From Flavobacteriales bacterium (GTDB lineage: Bacteria > Bacteroidota > Bacteroidia > UBA10329): a stretch of DNA of 37,051 bases. The position numbers and the translations under genes are program-made. Where the stretch lies: NCBI GenBank assembly GCA_021739625.1, contig JAIPBJ010000021.1:1-37051 (forward strand). The letters run 5' to 3'. Below the pieces are notes generated by a model. It saw only the letters and a program-made list of their open reading frames with translations. It was not told the DNA's origin and did no database searches. Shown one piece after another: positions 8,287 through 16,728 of the stretch; position 1 is the stretch's first letter, and each line of letters begins with the position of its first letter.

Positions 8287-8745
8287 TCAGATGTATCCGT
8301 CAGGGTCGCTGTTCCCCGAAAGTCTTTGTTTTTCCTTCTCTATAATGTTGGCGAGCGTGGCCGATTTGAGGATGCGCACCGACTCGTTGCGAAGTTCAAG
8401 GAACACTTTGCGAATGCCGCAGCGTTCCTCGTCCGTGCATTCCTCACAGCGCTCATAGAATTTGTATGTGGCGCACGGCAGAGAGGCGATAGGGCCATCA
8501 ATGAGACGCATCACCTGTGCCAGATTTATATCTTCAGGGGTGCGAAGCAGAGCATAACCCCCGCTGCGGCCCTTCCTGCTTGTGAGCATGCCTTCCTTGC
8601 GGAGTTCCAATAGAATGGCTTCAAGAAATTTTTGGGGGATATGCTCCCGCTCGGCTATCTCGCTGATGCGGACCGGCCCTTCTCCGTGCCGTTTGGCCAG
8701 GTGCACAAGGGCCATTATCGCATACTTGGCCTTCTTGGACAGCAT
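8287..8745 (-). CDS. Rrf2 family transcriptional regulator
   Basis: A 152-residue DNA-binding regulator. It starts MLSKKAKYAIMALVHLA, the standard Rrf2 N-terminus, followed by a winged helix-turn-helix with SEIAEREHIPQKFLEAIL (about 28-45) and the wing motif RKGRSGGYAL (57-66). Four cysteines (C91, C100, C103, C109) fall in the region where IscR-type members bind an Fe-S cluster and CymR-type members sense cysteine metabolism, so redox or sulfur sensing is plausible. It faces away from the 77-aa gene and tauE-like gene across 119 nt and may repress them; this is inference. The -7 box lies only 4 nt before the ATG, predicting a leaderless or nearly leaderless mRNA. The ATG at 8745 is preferred over one eight codons upstream, which would lie beyond the promoter box. 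Confidence 0.92.
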   Translation of the reverse strand: MLSKKAKYAIMALVHLAKRHGEGPVRISEIAEREHIPQKFLEAILLELRKEGMLTSRKGRSGGYALLRTPEDINLAQVMRLIDGPIASLPCATYKFYERCEECTDEERCGIRKVFLELRNESVRILKSATLANIIEKEKQRLSGNSDPDGYI

Positions 8746-8749
8746 TGGG

Positions 8750-8757
8750 CAAATATA
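8750..8757 (-). promoter_or_regulatory. -7 promoter box of the Rrf2 gene
   Basis: TATATTTG on the minus strand fits TAnnTTTG. Only four bases separate it from the ATG at 8743-8745. Confidence 0.5.
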
Positions 8758-8819
8758 CGAGGCTCCCATTCAATCTCCGCGCTGGACGGGCCTTTGCATC
8801 AGTTATCCATAATATCTAT

Positions 8820-8834
8820 ATACTTAATAGGTAT
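8820..8834. promoter_or_regulatory. Possible operator in the Rrf2/77-aa divergent spacer
   Basis: ATAC (8820-8823), seven bases, GTAT (8831-8834) forms a short AT-rich inverted repeat. It is followed by TATTTTG words just upstream of the 77-aa gene. Position and AT-rich dyad character suit an Rrf2-type operator, but the dyad is only four bases per arm. Confidence 0.3.
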
Positions 8835-8864
8835 TTTGTATTTTGGCAGCCCGAAAGAATTGCC

Positions 8865-9098
8865 ATGAGCAGGCCCAAGGAATTCAAAATTAGATTCAAT
8901 ACGATGCACCACGAGTCGTCCGGAGTTTATTGGAGGGCCATCATAGACGGTGAGGAGTTTCTCGTATCCGATGTGGAGATGAATGTGTACACGGCTTCGC
9001 ATGTTCTGCCCGCTGGAGAGCAGAAATGGAGTATCACCTGTGTTGCATCGAATTATTGGATTGATGAACACGGGGAACTTTTCATCTACAATCATTGA
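8865..9098 (+). CDS. Small conserved-looking protein of unknown function (77 aa)
   Basis: I cannot assign a family. The product starts MSRPKEFKIRFNTMHHESSG and continues VYWRAIIDGEEFLVSDVEMNV, ending in a stretch with one Cys (WSITCVASNYW). It is soluble with no signal peptide and looks like a compact beta-rich domain; the paired histidines in NTMHHESSG could bind a metal or ligand. It begins 119 nt from the divergent Rrf2 start and ends three bases before the TauE-type exporter, so it is almost certainly co-transcribed with it. I have an impression that similar small proteins accompany sulfur-assimilation genes in Bacteroidota, but I cannot verify it here. Tandem stop codons TGA TAG close the gene. 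Confidence 0.75.
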   Translation: MSRPKEFKIRFNTMHHESSGVYWRAIIDGEEFLVSDVEMNVYTASHVLPAGEQKWSITCVASNYWIDEHGELFIYNH

Positions 9099-9101
9099 TA
9101 G

Positions 9102-10025
9102 ATGTTCTCGGTTGAGGGAGAATCAGTGCCGATGACCGTTCCGTTCGCGAAAGTGGTGCGGGGTTATATCGTGGGCATAACCTGTTTGACCATGCTTGCG
9201 ATGGTGGTCATTCTGATGGCCCGGTCATTAGGGCTGTTCACCCAAGATGATGTCACGCGTGCGCTCAGTTTTCTAACCCATCAGGAATTCTTGATATTCC
9301 TATGCGTGGGCTTTTGCGCACAGTTGGTCGATGGGTCGCTTGGGATGGCTTACGGGGTTATTTCCAGTACTTTGCTTGTCAGCTTGGGCACGCCTCCGGT
9401 TGTGGCTAGTGCAGGAGTGCATATTGCAGAGATATTCACCACGGCAGCGTCCGGCATCTCGCATTGGCGGTTCGGCAATGTGGACTTCAAACTGTTACGC
9501 ATGTTGGCGATTCCCGGGGCGATCGGTGCAGCCATTGGTGCATATCTGCTCAGTGCTGTGGATGCATCAGTGATGCGGCCTTTGGTAGCGGCCTATATGC
9601 TGGTGATGGGCATGATAATCCTCCGAAAGGCGTTTGTAATGGCGTTGGTATTGAAAAAGCAAGCCCGGCACGTAGGCTGGATAGGGCTTGTGGGCGGTTT
9701 TGCCGATGCGTCCGGTGGTGGTGGGTGGGGGCCTATCGTAACTTCCACGCTCATCGGTTCGGGTAATCATCCCAAAACCATCATCGGTACGGTGAACGCA
9801 TCGGAATTCCTTGTGGCATTGATGGCCGCAGGCACATTCACCTTCATACTCGGAAGCGGTAATTGGGCTGTTGTTCTGGGACTGATCATCGGTGGCGTAC
9901 TGGCCGCACCGCTCGGGGCCTTCGTCTGCCATCGCATCAATGTGCGTGTGGCGCTGGGCATAGTGGGCGTTCTCGTTATTTTTCTCAGCAGCAGGACTTT
10001 GCTGAAAGCATTGGACATCCTGTAG
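9102..10025 (+). CDS. TauE/SafE family membrane exporter
   Basis: A 307-residue inner-membrane protein of the TauE/SafE family, members of which export sulfite, sulfoacetate or related small anions. About eight hydrophobic segments are visible. The two internally repeated halves carry the diagnostic glycine-rich motifs: CAQLVDGSLGMAYGVISSTLL (from about residue 75) and GGFADASGGGGWGPIVTSTL (from about residue 205). An N-terminal hydrophobic segment (residues about 20-42) precedes the core. The ATG at 9102 follows the 77-aa gene by three bases; an ATG at 9132 is an alternative. Pairing with an Rrf2 regulator suggests sulfite or another sulfur compound as cargo, but the substrate is not shown by the sequence. 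Confidence 0.88.
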   Translation: MFSVEGESVPMTVPFAKVVRGYIVGITCLTMLAMVVILMARSLGLFTQDDVTRALSFLTHQEFLIFLCVGFCAQLVDGSLGMAYGVISSTLLVSLGTPPVVASAGVHIAEIFTTAASGISHWRFGNVDFKLLRMLAIPGAIGAAIGAYLLSAVDASVMRPLVAAYMLVMGMIILRKAFVMALVLKKQARHVGWIGLVGGFADASGGGGWGPIVTSTLIGSGNHPKTIIGTVNASEFLVALMAAGTFTFILGSGNWAVVLGLIIGGVLAAPLGAFVCHRINVRVALGIVGVLVIFLSSRTLLKALDIL

Positions 10026-10040
10026 GGCACATGTCCAATG
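10009..10040. repeat. Perfect 10-bp inverted repeat over the tauE-like stop codon
   Basis: CATTGGACAT (10009-10018) and ATGTCCAATG (10031-10040) are exact inverted copies around a 12-nt loop that holds the stop codon. No T-run follows, so it is not a standard intrinsic terminator. It could protect the 3' end or act in the convergent gene pair. Confidence 0.45.
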
Positions 10041-10131
10041 GTCGGAGAACTGGTTTGACAACCGACTGCTCATCCTATGCCGGGGCTCATGCGGTAAGGA
10101 GATGCCCTGACCGCCCATTTGGACCACGCGG

Positions 10132-10701
10132 CTATTCCTTTGCACTACCTGCGGTCCTGCGAGCCTCCGCTTCAAGCTGGTGACGGAACTTAGCCCCGTT
10201 ATTGATGAAGAGATTGTGGTATTTCTGATTTATCTGCAACTGTTTCAGCAGATACTGCTTGTCGCTCGCAGATTCGGTCTCGAAGGCCGCATCAAAGGTC
10301 TTCTCGGTATCATCTCGCAACCAATCGAGGAGAGTTCGGCCATCTATTTCTATGAAGTTCATATCAACTCTTACATCATACACGAGGAAGAATGCCACGG
10401 TCAGTGCGTTGTCAAACACCACTTTGCGCATGAGTGTTCCCCCGTCAAAGCCCGCGTCCTTCTCGCATCGGATGCAGATGTAATGTTCCCGTGTCCAGCG
10501 CTGCAAACCGGCAAGACTCTGCTCGTTGCTTCGCTTCTGCAACTGGTCTTTCACCAGAAATGCCTTGTTGTTCTCCACCGAGCTGCAGATATTCTTAGAG
10601 AAGAACCCAGCGAGTGGCTTGCAGTTCACACTGGCACTCTGCCCCTGTGCAGTGGCGTAGAGCATAGTGAGTGCGAACAGCAGGAAGAGGGAGTTGCGCA
10701 T
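10132..10701 (-). CDS. Exported protein of unknown function with a CxxC motif
   Basis: Not recognised. The 189-residue product starts with a signal peptide, MRNSLFLLFALTMLYATAQGQ. The mature part has four cysteines, C27, C39, C76 and C79, the last two as CIRC. Two disulfides, or a small metal site, are possible in the periplasm. The C-terminal half is helical and rich in Lys, Gln and Glu. The ATG at 10699-10701 places the signal peptide at the N-terminus. It lies 86 nt downstream of murB on the same strand and may be the second gene of that transcript. No promoter box is visible in the spacer. Confidence 0.7.
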   Translation of the reverse strand: MRNSLFLLFALTMLYATAQGQSASVNCKPLAGFFSKNICSSVENNKAFLVKDQLQKRSNEQSLAGLQRWTREHYICIRCEKDAGFDGGTLMRKVVFDNALTVAFFLVYDVRVDMNFIEIDGRTLLDWLRDDTEKTFDAAFETESASDKQYLLKQLQINQKYHNLFINNGAKFRHQLEAEARRTAGSAKE

Positions 10702-10787
10702 GGACAGTTGTTCAGCGTAGCAGGTGGTCAGACAATCAGTTGTTCGGCAGATGGGACTGGTATGATGCTATAAACGTTTAACCGGCT

Positions 10788-11798
10788 TTAATAGACATTC
10801 ACTTCACGCTCAAGTTCGACACCAAAAGTATCCTGCACCGAGTGCATGATGTCCTCCGACAGTTGGAAGATCTCAGCTCCAGTGGCATGACCGTAGTTCA
10901 CCAGCACGAGTGCCTGATTTCGGTGACTCCCGGTGTTTCCTACCACTTTGCCTTTCCAGCCACACTTTTCAATGAGCCAGCCAGCGGCCAGCTTCATCCC
11001 CCCATTAGCAGGGTAGGAGGGCAGGTCGGGGTGCGATTGTCTAATGTGATCGGCCAGATCTTTGCTCACCGTGGGGTTCTTGAAAAAGCTGCCCGCATTG
11101 CCCAGCACGGCAGGGTCGGGCAGTTTGCTCTTACGGATATTGATGACAGCCCGGCTCACATCGGCCAATGCTGGCCTGCCTACGCCCATTTTCTCCAACT
11201 CCTCCCCAATGGCTCCATAGGAGATGTTCAGTTTCGGATGCTTGGACAGCGTGATAGTGACAGAGATGATGATATACTGTCCATGTAGATTTCGCTTGAA
11301 CACGCTCTCGCGATAGCCGAATTGGCAGTCTTCGTTGGTGAACCTTCGCAGTTCGCCACTATATATATGAAGGGCCTCCAGTTCGGTGAACACCTCACGT
11401 AGCTCCACCCCATAAGCTCCGATATTCTGCATTGGCGCGGCACCCACTCTGCCAGGAATCAGTGAGAGATTTTCAATGCCGCCCCAGCCCAGGACTACAC
11501 AATGCATCACAAGTTCGTGCCAGACCACACCTGCCCCGGCCCTTATGGTCACACTGTCAGTATCCTCACGGACGATGCTGATTCCTCCCAATTGATTGAC
11601 AAGCACCAGCCCGTTCATGTTCCTGGTGAAGAGAATGTTGCTGCCACCACCGAGTATGAGCAGATCATCGGTGGTCTTGCGGTTGTGTTCGAGCACCTCA
11701 CGGAGCTCGTCTTCAGTGGTCACCTGCGTCAGGGCCTTGGCCATAACATCAATCCCGAAGGTGTTGAATGGGCGAAGTGAGACGTTGTTCAGGATCAT
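10788..11798 (-). CDS. murB: UDP-N-acetylenolpyruvoylglucosamine reductase
   Basis: Catalyses the second committed step of peptidoglycan precursor synthesis, the FAD- and NADPH-dependent reduction of enolpyruvyl-UDP-GlcNAc to UDP-MurNAc in the cytosol. The 336-residue protein is a type I MurB. The FAD-binding signature GGGSN lies at 50-54, IPGRVGAAPMQNIGAYG at 114-130, GYRESVFK at 161-168, and GSFFKNP at 236-242. Catalytic residues R163, S237 and E330 match E. coli R159, S229 and E325, so the enzyme should be active. The start at 11798 gives MILNNVSLRPFNTFG, the expected N-terminus. It diverges from the ribosomal cluster across 187 nt. Confidence 0.97.
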   Translation of the reverse strand: MILNNVSLRPFNTFGIDVMAKALTQVTTEDELREVLEHNRKTTDDLLILGGGSNILFTRNMNGLVLVNQLGGISIVREDTDSVTIRAGAGVVWHELVMHCVVLGWGGIENLSLIPGRVGAAPMQNIGAYGVELREVFTELEALHIYSGELRRFTNEDCQFGYRESVFKRNLHGQYIIISVTITLSKHPKLNISYGAIGEELEKMGVGRPALADVSRAVINIRKSKLPDPAVLGNAGSFFKNPTVSKDLADHIRQSHPDLPSYPANGGMKLAAGWLIEKCGWKGKVVGNTGSHRNQALVLVNYGHATGAEIFQLSEDIMHSVQDTFGVELEREVNVY

Positions 11799-11807
11799 CG
11801 GAGTGCG

Positions 11808-11815
11808 CGAATATA
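11808..11815 (-). promoter_or_regulatory. Variant -7 box of murB
   Basis: TATATTCG on the minus strand differs from TAnnTTTG at one base and lies 9 nt before the murB ATG. A TTCG variant also occurs upstream of ddl. Confidence 0.35.
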
Positions 11816-11925
11816 CGTTCTGAAGAACCCTTGTGCAGAAAGTCGGTCAGGAGGCGTCCCATCCCGGTCGAAATCCCTTTTCAAAAATTATTTCCTTACC
11901 CCCTCGGAATTGTCAAACGGACTCT

Positions 11926-11933
11926 TACCTTTG
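11926..11933 (+). promoter_or_regulatory. Main -7 promoter box of the ribosomal cluster
   Basis: TACCTTTG fits TAnnTTTG and lies 52 nt before the rpsL ATG, the first gene of the 17.5-kb cluster. The leader then contains CCCTAAAAA twice, separated by an AGGG that could pair with either copy (about 11938-11966), a possible small regulatory switch. No -33 TTG is at standard spacing; the nearest TTG is only 13 nt upstream. Confidence 0.6.
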
Positions 11934-11985
11934 CCGACCCTAAAAACACAGGGTATTAGCCCTAAAAATCAACGAAAGCCGCGAC

Positions 11986-12390
11986 ATGCCTACAATTCAG
12001 CAGCTCGTAAGGAAAGGACGGAAGACGCTCATCGACAAGAGCAAATCGCCCGCACTGGACTCCTGCCCACAGCGCAGAGGGGTCTGTGTGAGGGTGTACA
12101 CCACCACTCCCAAGAAGCCAAACTCCGCTATGCGGAAAGTGGCCCGTGTACGTCTCACCAATGGTAAGGAGGTGAACTCTTATATCGGTGGAGAGGGACA
12201 CAACCTCCAAGAGCACAGTATCGTGCTGGTTCGTGGAGGCAGGGTGAAAGACCTTCCCGGTGTGCGTTATCACATTGTTCGCGGTGCATTGGACACCTCT
12301 GGTGTTTCTGACCGTAAGCAAGGTCGTTCCAAGTATGGCGCAAAGCGTGGTAAGGCCGGAGCAGCTGCCCCAGTTAAAAAGAAGAAGTGA
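11986..12390 (+). CDS. rpsL: Small-subunit ribosomal protein S12 (uS12)
   Basis: Decoding-centre protein of the 30S subunit, 134 residues. The [11 protein letters not shown] start, [12 protein letters not shown] (40-51) and [13 protein letters not shown] (84-96) are diagnostic. K43 and K88, the sites where substitutions give streptomycin resistance, are both wild type, and D89 is the residue methylthiolated in many bacteria. The C-terminus carries a lysine-rich tail. First gene of the cluster, 25 nt before rpsG; it closes with in-frame tandem stops TGA TAA. Confidence 0.99.
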   Translation: MPTIQQLVRKGRKTLIDKSKSPALDSCPQRRGVCVRVYTTTPKKPNSAMRKVARVRLTNGKEVNSYIGGEGHNLQEHSIVLVRGGRVKDLPGVRYHIVRGALDTSGVSDRKQGRSKYGAKRGKAGAAAPVKKKK

Positions 12391-12415
12391 TAATCGAAGG
12401 ATATCAGCATAGACA

Positions 12416-12883
12416 ATGAGAAAGTCAGTCCCCAAGAAGAAGCCGTTAGCGGCCGACCCCAGATTCAATGACACGTTGGTCACTCGTTTTGTGAACAGCC
12501 TGATGTATGATGGAAAGAAGAGCACGGCATTCGATGTGTTCTATGATGCCATTGACATCGTAAGTCAACGCACACAGGAGGATGGTCTCGGAGTGTGGAA
12601 AAAGGGTCTCACGAATGTGATGCCTCCCGTTGAGGTGAAGAGCCGCAGGGTTGGTGGCAGCACCTTTCAGATTCCGATCGAGGTGCGTCCAAAGCGCAAG
12701 CTCGCGCTGGGTATCAAATGGATGATCGACTATGCCCGCAAGCGCAATGACAAGAGCATGGCCGCCAAGCTGGCCGCAGAGATCATTGCCGCTTCCAAAG
12801 AAGAGGGTGCAGCATATAAGAAGAAGGAGGACGTATTGAGGATGGCAGAAGCCAACAAGGCATTCTCCCACTTCAAATTCTGA
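12416..12883 (+). CDS. rpsG: Small-subunit ribosomal protein S7 (uS7)
   Basis: Primary 16S rRNA-binding protein that nucleates the 30S head, 155 residues. FVNSLMYDGKKSTA and the central VKSRRVGGSTFQIPIEV (about 78-94) are family signatures. The C-terminal helix lies near the E site. The S12-S7 spacer is only 25 nt, too short for the elaborate S7 autoregulatory structure known from E. coli. It closes with tandem stops TGA TAG and is followed after 9 nt by fusA. Confidence 0.99.
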   Translation: MRKSVPKKKPLAADPRFNDTLVTRFVNSLMYDGKKSTAFDVFYDAIDIVSQRTQEDGLGVWKKGLTNVMPPVEVKSRRVGGSTFQIPIEVRPKRKLALGIKWMIDYARKRNDKSMAAKLAAEIIAASKEEGAAYKKKEDVLRMAEANKAFSHFKF

Positions 12884-12892
12884 TAGGAAATC

Positions 12893-14992
12893 ATGGCAGA
12901 TCTCAGGCTTACACGTAATATCGGCATTGCTGCGCACATCGATGCCGGCAAGACCACCACTACGGAACGCATCCTGTATTACACGGGTGTGAACCACAAG
13001 ATCGGTGAGGTGCATGACGGTGCCGCCACCATGGACTGGATGGAGCAGGAGCAGGAGCGTGGAATCACCATCACTTCGGCCGCCACCACCTGTCATTGGG
13101 GCTATAAGGGTGAGCAGTACAAGATCAATATCATTGACACTCCGGGCCACGTGGATTTCACCGTGGAGGTGAACCGCTCACTGCGTGTTCTTGATGGACT
13201 GGTGTTCCTTTTCTCTGCTGTTGACGGAGTAGAGCCTCAGTCTGAGACCAACTGGCGCTTGGCCGATGGTTACAACGTGACACGTCTGGGTTTTGTGAAT
13301 AAGATGGACCGTCAAGGTGCCGACTTCCTTAAAGTGGTCGGGCAGGTGCGGGAAATGCTTGGAGGCAATGCGATTCCATTGCAGATTCCTATTGGAGCCG
13401 AAGAGACGTTCAAAGGTGTTGTCGATCTGGTTCGCAACATTGGCATGGTCTGGAACGATGCCGATCAGGGAATGACCTATACAGAGGTTCCAATTCCTGA
13501 CGACCTGAAGGAAGAGGTCTATCAGTGGCGGGAGAAAATGTTGGAAGCAGTCGCTGAATTCGATGATTCTCTCATGGAGAAGTTCTTCGATGATCCAGAT
13601 TCGATCACGGCCGATGAGGTGCTCGTGCCGTTGCGGAAAGCATGCCTTGCCAACAAGATTGTTCCGATGCTTTGCGGTTCTTCATTCAAGAACAAAGGGG
13701 TGCAGACCATGCTCAACTATGTGATGGAACTGTTGCCAAGTCCCCTTGACAAGGACGTTATCACTGGCATCAACCCTAAGACAGAGGAGCCTGTAAGCCG
13801 TAAGCCAGATGTGAAGGAGCCCTTTACAGCGCTTGCATTCAAAATTGCAACGGATCCGTTTGTAGGACGCCTGTGCTTCTTCAGGGTGTATGCCGGACGC
13901 CTCGAAGCAGGATCGTACATACACAACACCCGCACAGGGAACAAGGAGCGAATTTCCCGCATCTTCCAGATGCATGCCAACAAACAGAACTCCATACCTT
14001 TCATCGAGGCCGGTGATATCGGGGCAGGTGTAGGTTTCAAGGATATCCGCACAGGCGACACGCTCTGTGATGAGAAGTACCCGATCGTTCTGGAATCAAT
14101 GAAATTCCCTGAGCCTGTCATCGGTCTGGCCATCGAGCCTAAGACACAGGCCGACATGGACAAGCTGGGCATGGCCTTGGGCAAACTGGCCGAGGAAGAT
14201 CCAACATTCCAAGTACGCACAGATTCTGAAACTGGCCAAACGGTTATTTCAGGTATGGGTGAGCTTCACTTGGAAATCATCATCGACCGCCTTAGAAGAG
14301 AGTTCAAAGTCGAGGTCAATCAAGGAGCACCACAGGTGTCCTACAAAGAGGCCATCACTAAGAAGATTTTTCACCGCGAGACTTACAAGAAGCAGACGGG
14401 TGGTCGTGGTAAATTCGCGGATATTCAATTTGAGATCGGTCCAACGGACGAAGGCAGCACTGAGGCTTACGTTTTCGAGAACAAGGTGACTGGTGGTAAT
14501 ATTCCAAGGGAATTCATCCCTGCTGTGGAGAAAGGCTTCAAGGCTTCCATGGAGAATGGAGTACTTGCCGGGTTCAAACTGAACAGCCTGAAAGTGACTC
14601 TCCTTGACGGTTCTTATCACAACGTTGACTCGGATTCGCTTTCGTTTGAGATTTGCTCGCAGATTGCGTTCAGGGAAGCATGCCGCAAAGCATCTCCTGT
14701 CCTTTTGGAGCCCATCATGAAAGTAGAGGTGGTCACCCCAGAAGAGAATATGGGTGATGTGATCGGAGATCTCAACCGCAGACGCGGTCAGATGCAGGGC
14801 ATGGACTCTCGTGGTGCAGCTCAGGTCATCAAGGCGCACGTTCCGTTGGCGGAAATGTTCGGCTACGTGACCACGCTGAGGACAATCACCTCAGGCCGCG
14901 CAACATCGACCATGGAATTCGACCATTACACGCAAGCGCCCGCCAACGTTCAGGAGGATGTCGTTGCAAAAGTGAAAGGCGCAAAAGGTTAA
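12893..14992 (+). CDS. fusA: Elongation factor G
   Basis: Translocation GTPase, 699 residues, normal length. The G domain shows the P-loop AHIDAGKTT (14-22), DTPGH (82-86) with the catalytic His86, and NKMD (136-139). Domains II-V follow: [21 protein letters not shown] marks domain [17 protein letters not shown] marks domain III, and RRGQMQGM lies in domain V. One complete copy, so translocation activity is expected. It is followed by rpsJ after 23 nt rather than by tuf, which is absent from the window. Confidence 0.98.
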   Translation: MADLRLTRNIGIAAHIDAGKTTTTERILYYTGVNHKIGEVHDGAATMDWMEQEQERGITITSAATTCHWGYKGEQYKINIIDTPGHVDFTVEVNRSLRVLDGLVFLFSAVDGVEPQSETNWRLADGYNVTRLGFVNKMDRQGADFLKVVGQVREMLGGNAIPLQIPIGAEETFKGVVDLVRNIGMVWNDADQGMTYTEVPIPDDLKEEVYQWREKMLEAVAEFDDSLMEKFFDDPDSITADEVLVPLRKACLANKIVPMLCGSSFKNKGVQTMLNYVMELLPSPLDKDVITGINPKTEEPVSRKPDVKEPFTALAFKIATDPFVGRLCFFRVYAGRLEAGSYIHNTRTGNKERISRIFQMHANKQNSIPFIEAGDIGAGVGFKDIRTGDTLCDEKYPIVLESMKFPEPVIGLAIEPKTQADMDKLGMALGKLAEEDPTFQVRTDSETGQTVISGMGELHLEIIIDRLRREFKVEVNQGAPQVSYKEAITKKIFHRETYKKQTGGRGKFADIQFEIGPTDEGSTEAYVFENKVTGGNIPREFIPAVEKGFKASMENGVLAGFKLNSLKVTLLDGSYHNVDSDSLSFEICSQIAFREACRKASPVLLEPIMKVEVVTPEENMGDVIGDLNRRRGQMQGMDSRGAAQVIKAHVPLAEMFGYVTTLRTITSGRATSTMEFDHYTQAPANVQEDVVAKVKGAKG

Positions 14993-15015
14993 GTAACAGT
15001 ATCTGAAAGGAAAAC

Positions 15016-15321
15016 ATGTCACAGAGAATCAGAATCAAGCTCAAGTCTTATGACCATAATCTGGTTGACAAGAGCGCAGAGAAGATAGTTAAGACGGTCA
15101 AGAGCACCGGTGCCATTGTAAGTGGACCGATTCCCTTGCCTACGCACAAGAAAATTTACACGGTATTGCGTTCTACTCACGTCAACAAGAAGTCGCGCGA
15201 GCAGTTCCAATTCAGTTCCTATAAGCGTCTGCTGGACATCTACAGCACTACGGCCAAAACGGTCGATGCGCTGATGAAGCTGGAGCTTCCGAGCGGGGTT
15301 GAAGTAGAAATCAAAGTCTGA
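15016..15321 (+). CDS. rpsJ: Small-subunit ribosomal protein S10 (uS10)
   Basis: 30S head protein, 101 residues; in other bacteria it also partners NusB in antitermination. The start [17 protein letters not shown], the loop [17 protein letters not shown] (about 38-54) and the end [10 protein letters not shown] are diagnostic. An AAGGAA stretch lies 7-12 nt before the ATG. It follows fusA directly and joins the str and S10 groups. A 117-nt spacer with structure separates it from rplC. Confidence 0.99.
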   Translation: MSQRIRIKLKSYDHNLVDKSAEKIVKTVKSTGAIVSGPIPLPTHKKIYTVLRSTHVNKKSREQFQFSSYKRLLDIYSTTAKTVDALMKLELPSGVEVEIKV

Positions 15322-15438
15322 GGAAGCAAAATCAGCTGATCAGGAGTTCAGTAAATGTGGTTGATGTGGTCAAGGAACTCCTCAGAGTACTTGCCAACAA
15401 TCATCAATCATTAGTAATCAATCAACAATCATCAAGTC
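15322..15438 (+). promoter_or_regulatory. Structured spacer between rpsJ and rplC
   Basis: The spacer holds the palindrome ATCAGCTGAT (15331-15340). AGGAGTTC (15342-15349) pairs exactly with GAACTCCT (15375-15382) around a 25-nt loop. CAACAATCATCAA occurs twice (15395-15407 and 15423-15435) in an unstructured A/C/T-rich stretch just before the rplC ATG. No T-run follows the stem, so control of translation or of RNA processing is more likely than termination. ATCAGCTGATCAG recurs before rpsD. Confidence 0.5.
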
Positions 15439-16071
15439 ATGTCAGGACTTATTGGTAAAAAAATCGGAATGACCAGCCTCTTTGAGGACGGGAAGAACGT
15501 TCCATGTACTGTAATTGAGGTGGAGCCAAATGTGGTCACACAGGTGAAGACCGTGGGCACAGACGGATACGGTGCCTTGCAGGTCGGTTACGGATTCCGT
15601 AAGGATAAGCGGACGACATCTGCGCTGAAAGGGCATTTCAAGAAGGCCGGTGTAGAGTCGAAGCGCAAATTGGTGGAATTCCGTGAAAAGGGCGATTATG
15701 CATCGTTCGGTGATCTCGCCAATGGGGCAGTACTGTCGGTTTCAGATGTCTTTGCTGAAGGGGAGTATGTAGATGTTATCGGAACTTCCAAAGGCAAAGG
15801 TTTTCAAGGTGTGGTCAAGCGCCACGGATTTGCAGGTGTCGGGCAGGCCACACACGGTCAGCACAACAGATTGCGTGCTCCGGGATCGGTCGGTGCGTGT
15901 TCAACTCCGGCCCGTGTATTCCCAGGAATGCGCATGGCAGGTCAGATGGGAAATGAGCGGGTCAAGGTTCAGAACCTGCGAGTGCTGAAGGTTGATGCTG
16001 CCAACAACCTGCTTGTAGTGAGTGGAGCGGTACCTGGCCCAAAAGGTGGATTTGTTCAAATTGAGAAGTGA
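15439..16071 (+). CDS. rplC: Large-subunit ribosomal protein L3 (uL3)
   Basis: Early-assembly 50S protein, 210 residues, binding near the peptidyl transferase centre. The start [30 protein letters not shown] (about 120-134) and the loop [15 protein letters not shown] (about 138-152), which reaches toward the catalytic centre, are diagnostic. It is preceded by the longest spacer of the S10 group and followed by rplD after 22 nt. Confidence 0.99.
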   Translation: MSGLIGKKIGMTSLFEDGKNVPCTVIEVEPNVVTQVKTVGTDGYGALQVGYGFRKDKRTTSALKGHFKKAGVESKRKLVEFREKGDYASFGDLANGAVLSVSDVFAEGEYVDVIGTSKGKGFQGVVKRHGFAGVGQATHGQHNRLRAPGSVGACSTPARVFPGMRMAGQMGNERVKVQNLRVLKVDAANNLLVVSGAVPGPKGGFVQIEK

Positions 16072-16093
16072 TTTTTTGTAAGAAAGCATTGTC

Positions 16094-16720
16094 ATGGAAC
16101 TGAAGGTAGTTGACGTCAAAGGCAAAGAGACCTCTAAGAAGGTTACGCTGAATGACGAGGTATTCGGTATTGAACCGAACGATCACGCAATCTATTTGGA
16201 TGTGAAGCAATATCTGGCGCACGGTCGTCAGGGAACTCACAAGTCAAAGGAGCGTGGTGAGATTTCTGGCAGTACCAGAAAGATCCGTAAACAGAAGGGC
16301 AGCGGTGGTGCTCGTTTCGGCAGCATAAAGAGTCCCCTGTTGCGTGGTGGTGGTCGTGTGTTCGGTCCCCGTCCGCACGAGCATGGTTTCAAGCTCAACA
16401 AGAAGCTGAAGCAGCTGGCACGCAAGAGCGCCCTGTCCACATTGGCCAAGGGCAATGCGATCACCGTTGTGGAGGACTTCACTTTCGCAAAGCCCAGAAC
16501 CAAGGATTTCATTGATTTCCTGAACAATCTGAAAGTTTCCGATCAAAAAACACTTCTTGTGTTGAATGAGCAGGATAAAAATGTATATTTGTCCTCCCGA
16601 AATTTGGGGGGTGCAAAGGTTGTAACTGTTTCAGAATTAAATACTTACGGCATTTTGAATGCTAAGAGGCTTCTTCTTTCTGAGAGTTCAATCGCGGCCA
16701 TAGAGAAAACGTTAATCTGA
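16094..16720 (+). CDS. rplD: Large-subunit ribosomal protein L4 (uL4)
   Basis: 50S assembly protein lining the exit tunnel, 208 residues. The tunnel-loop region [20 protein letters not shown] (from about residue 57) and [20 protein letters not shown] identify it. In E. coli L4 represses its own operon; whether it does here is unknown, but the rpsJ/rplC spacer is a candidate target. It closes with tandem stops TGA TAA, and rplW begins 8 nt later. Confidence 0.98.
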   Translation: MELKVVDVKGKETSKKVTLNDEVFGIEPNDHAIYLDVKQYLAHGRQGTHKSKERGEISGSTRKIRKQKGSGGARFGSIKSPLLRGGGRVFGPRPHEHGFKLNKKLKQLARKSALSTLAKGNAITVVEDFTFAKPRTKDFIDFLNNLKVSDQKTLLVLNEQDKNVYLSSRNLGGAKVVTVSELNTYGILNAKRLLLSESSIAAIEKTLI

Positions 16721-16728
16721 TAAAGGCG

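Noticed and set aside
11938-11966. Riboswitch in the rpsL leader
   Set aside because: Two CCCTAAAAA copies and one AGGG could pair alternatively, but the stems are only 3-4 bp and no known riboswitch core is present.
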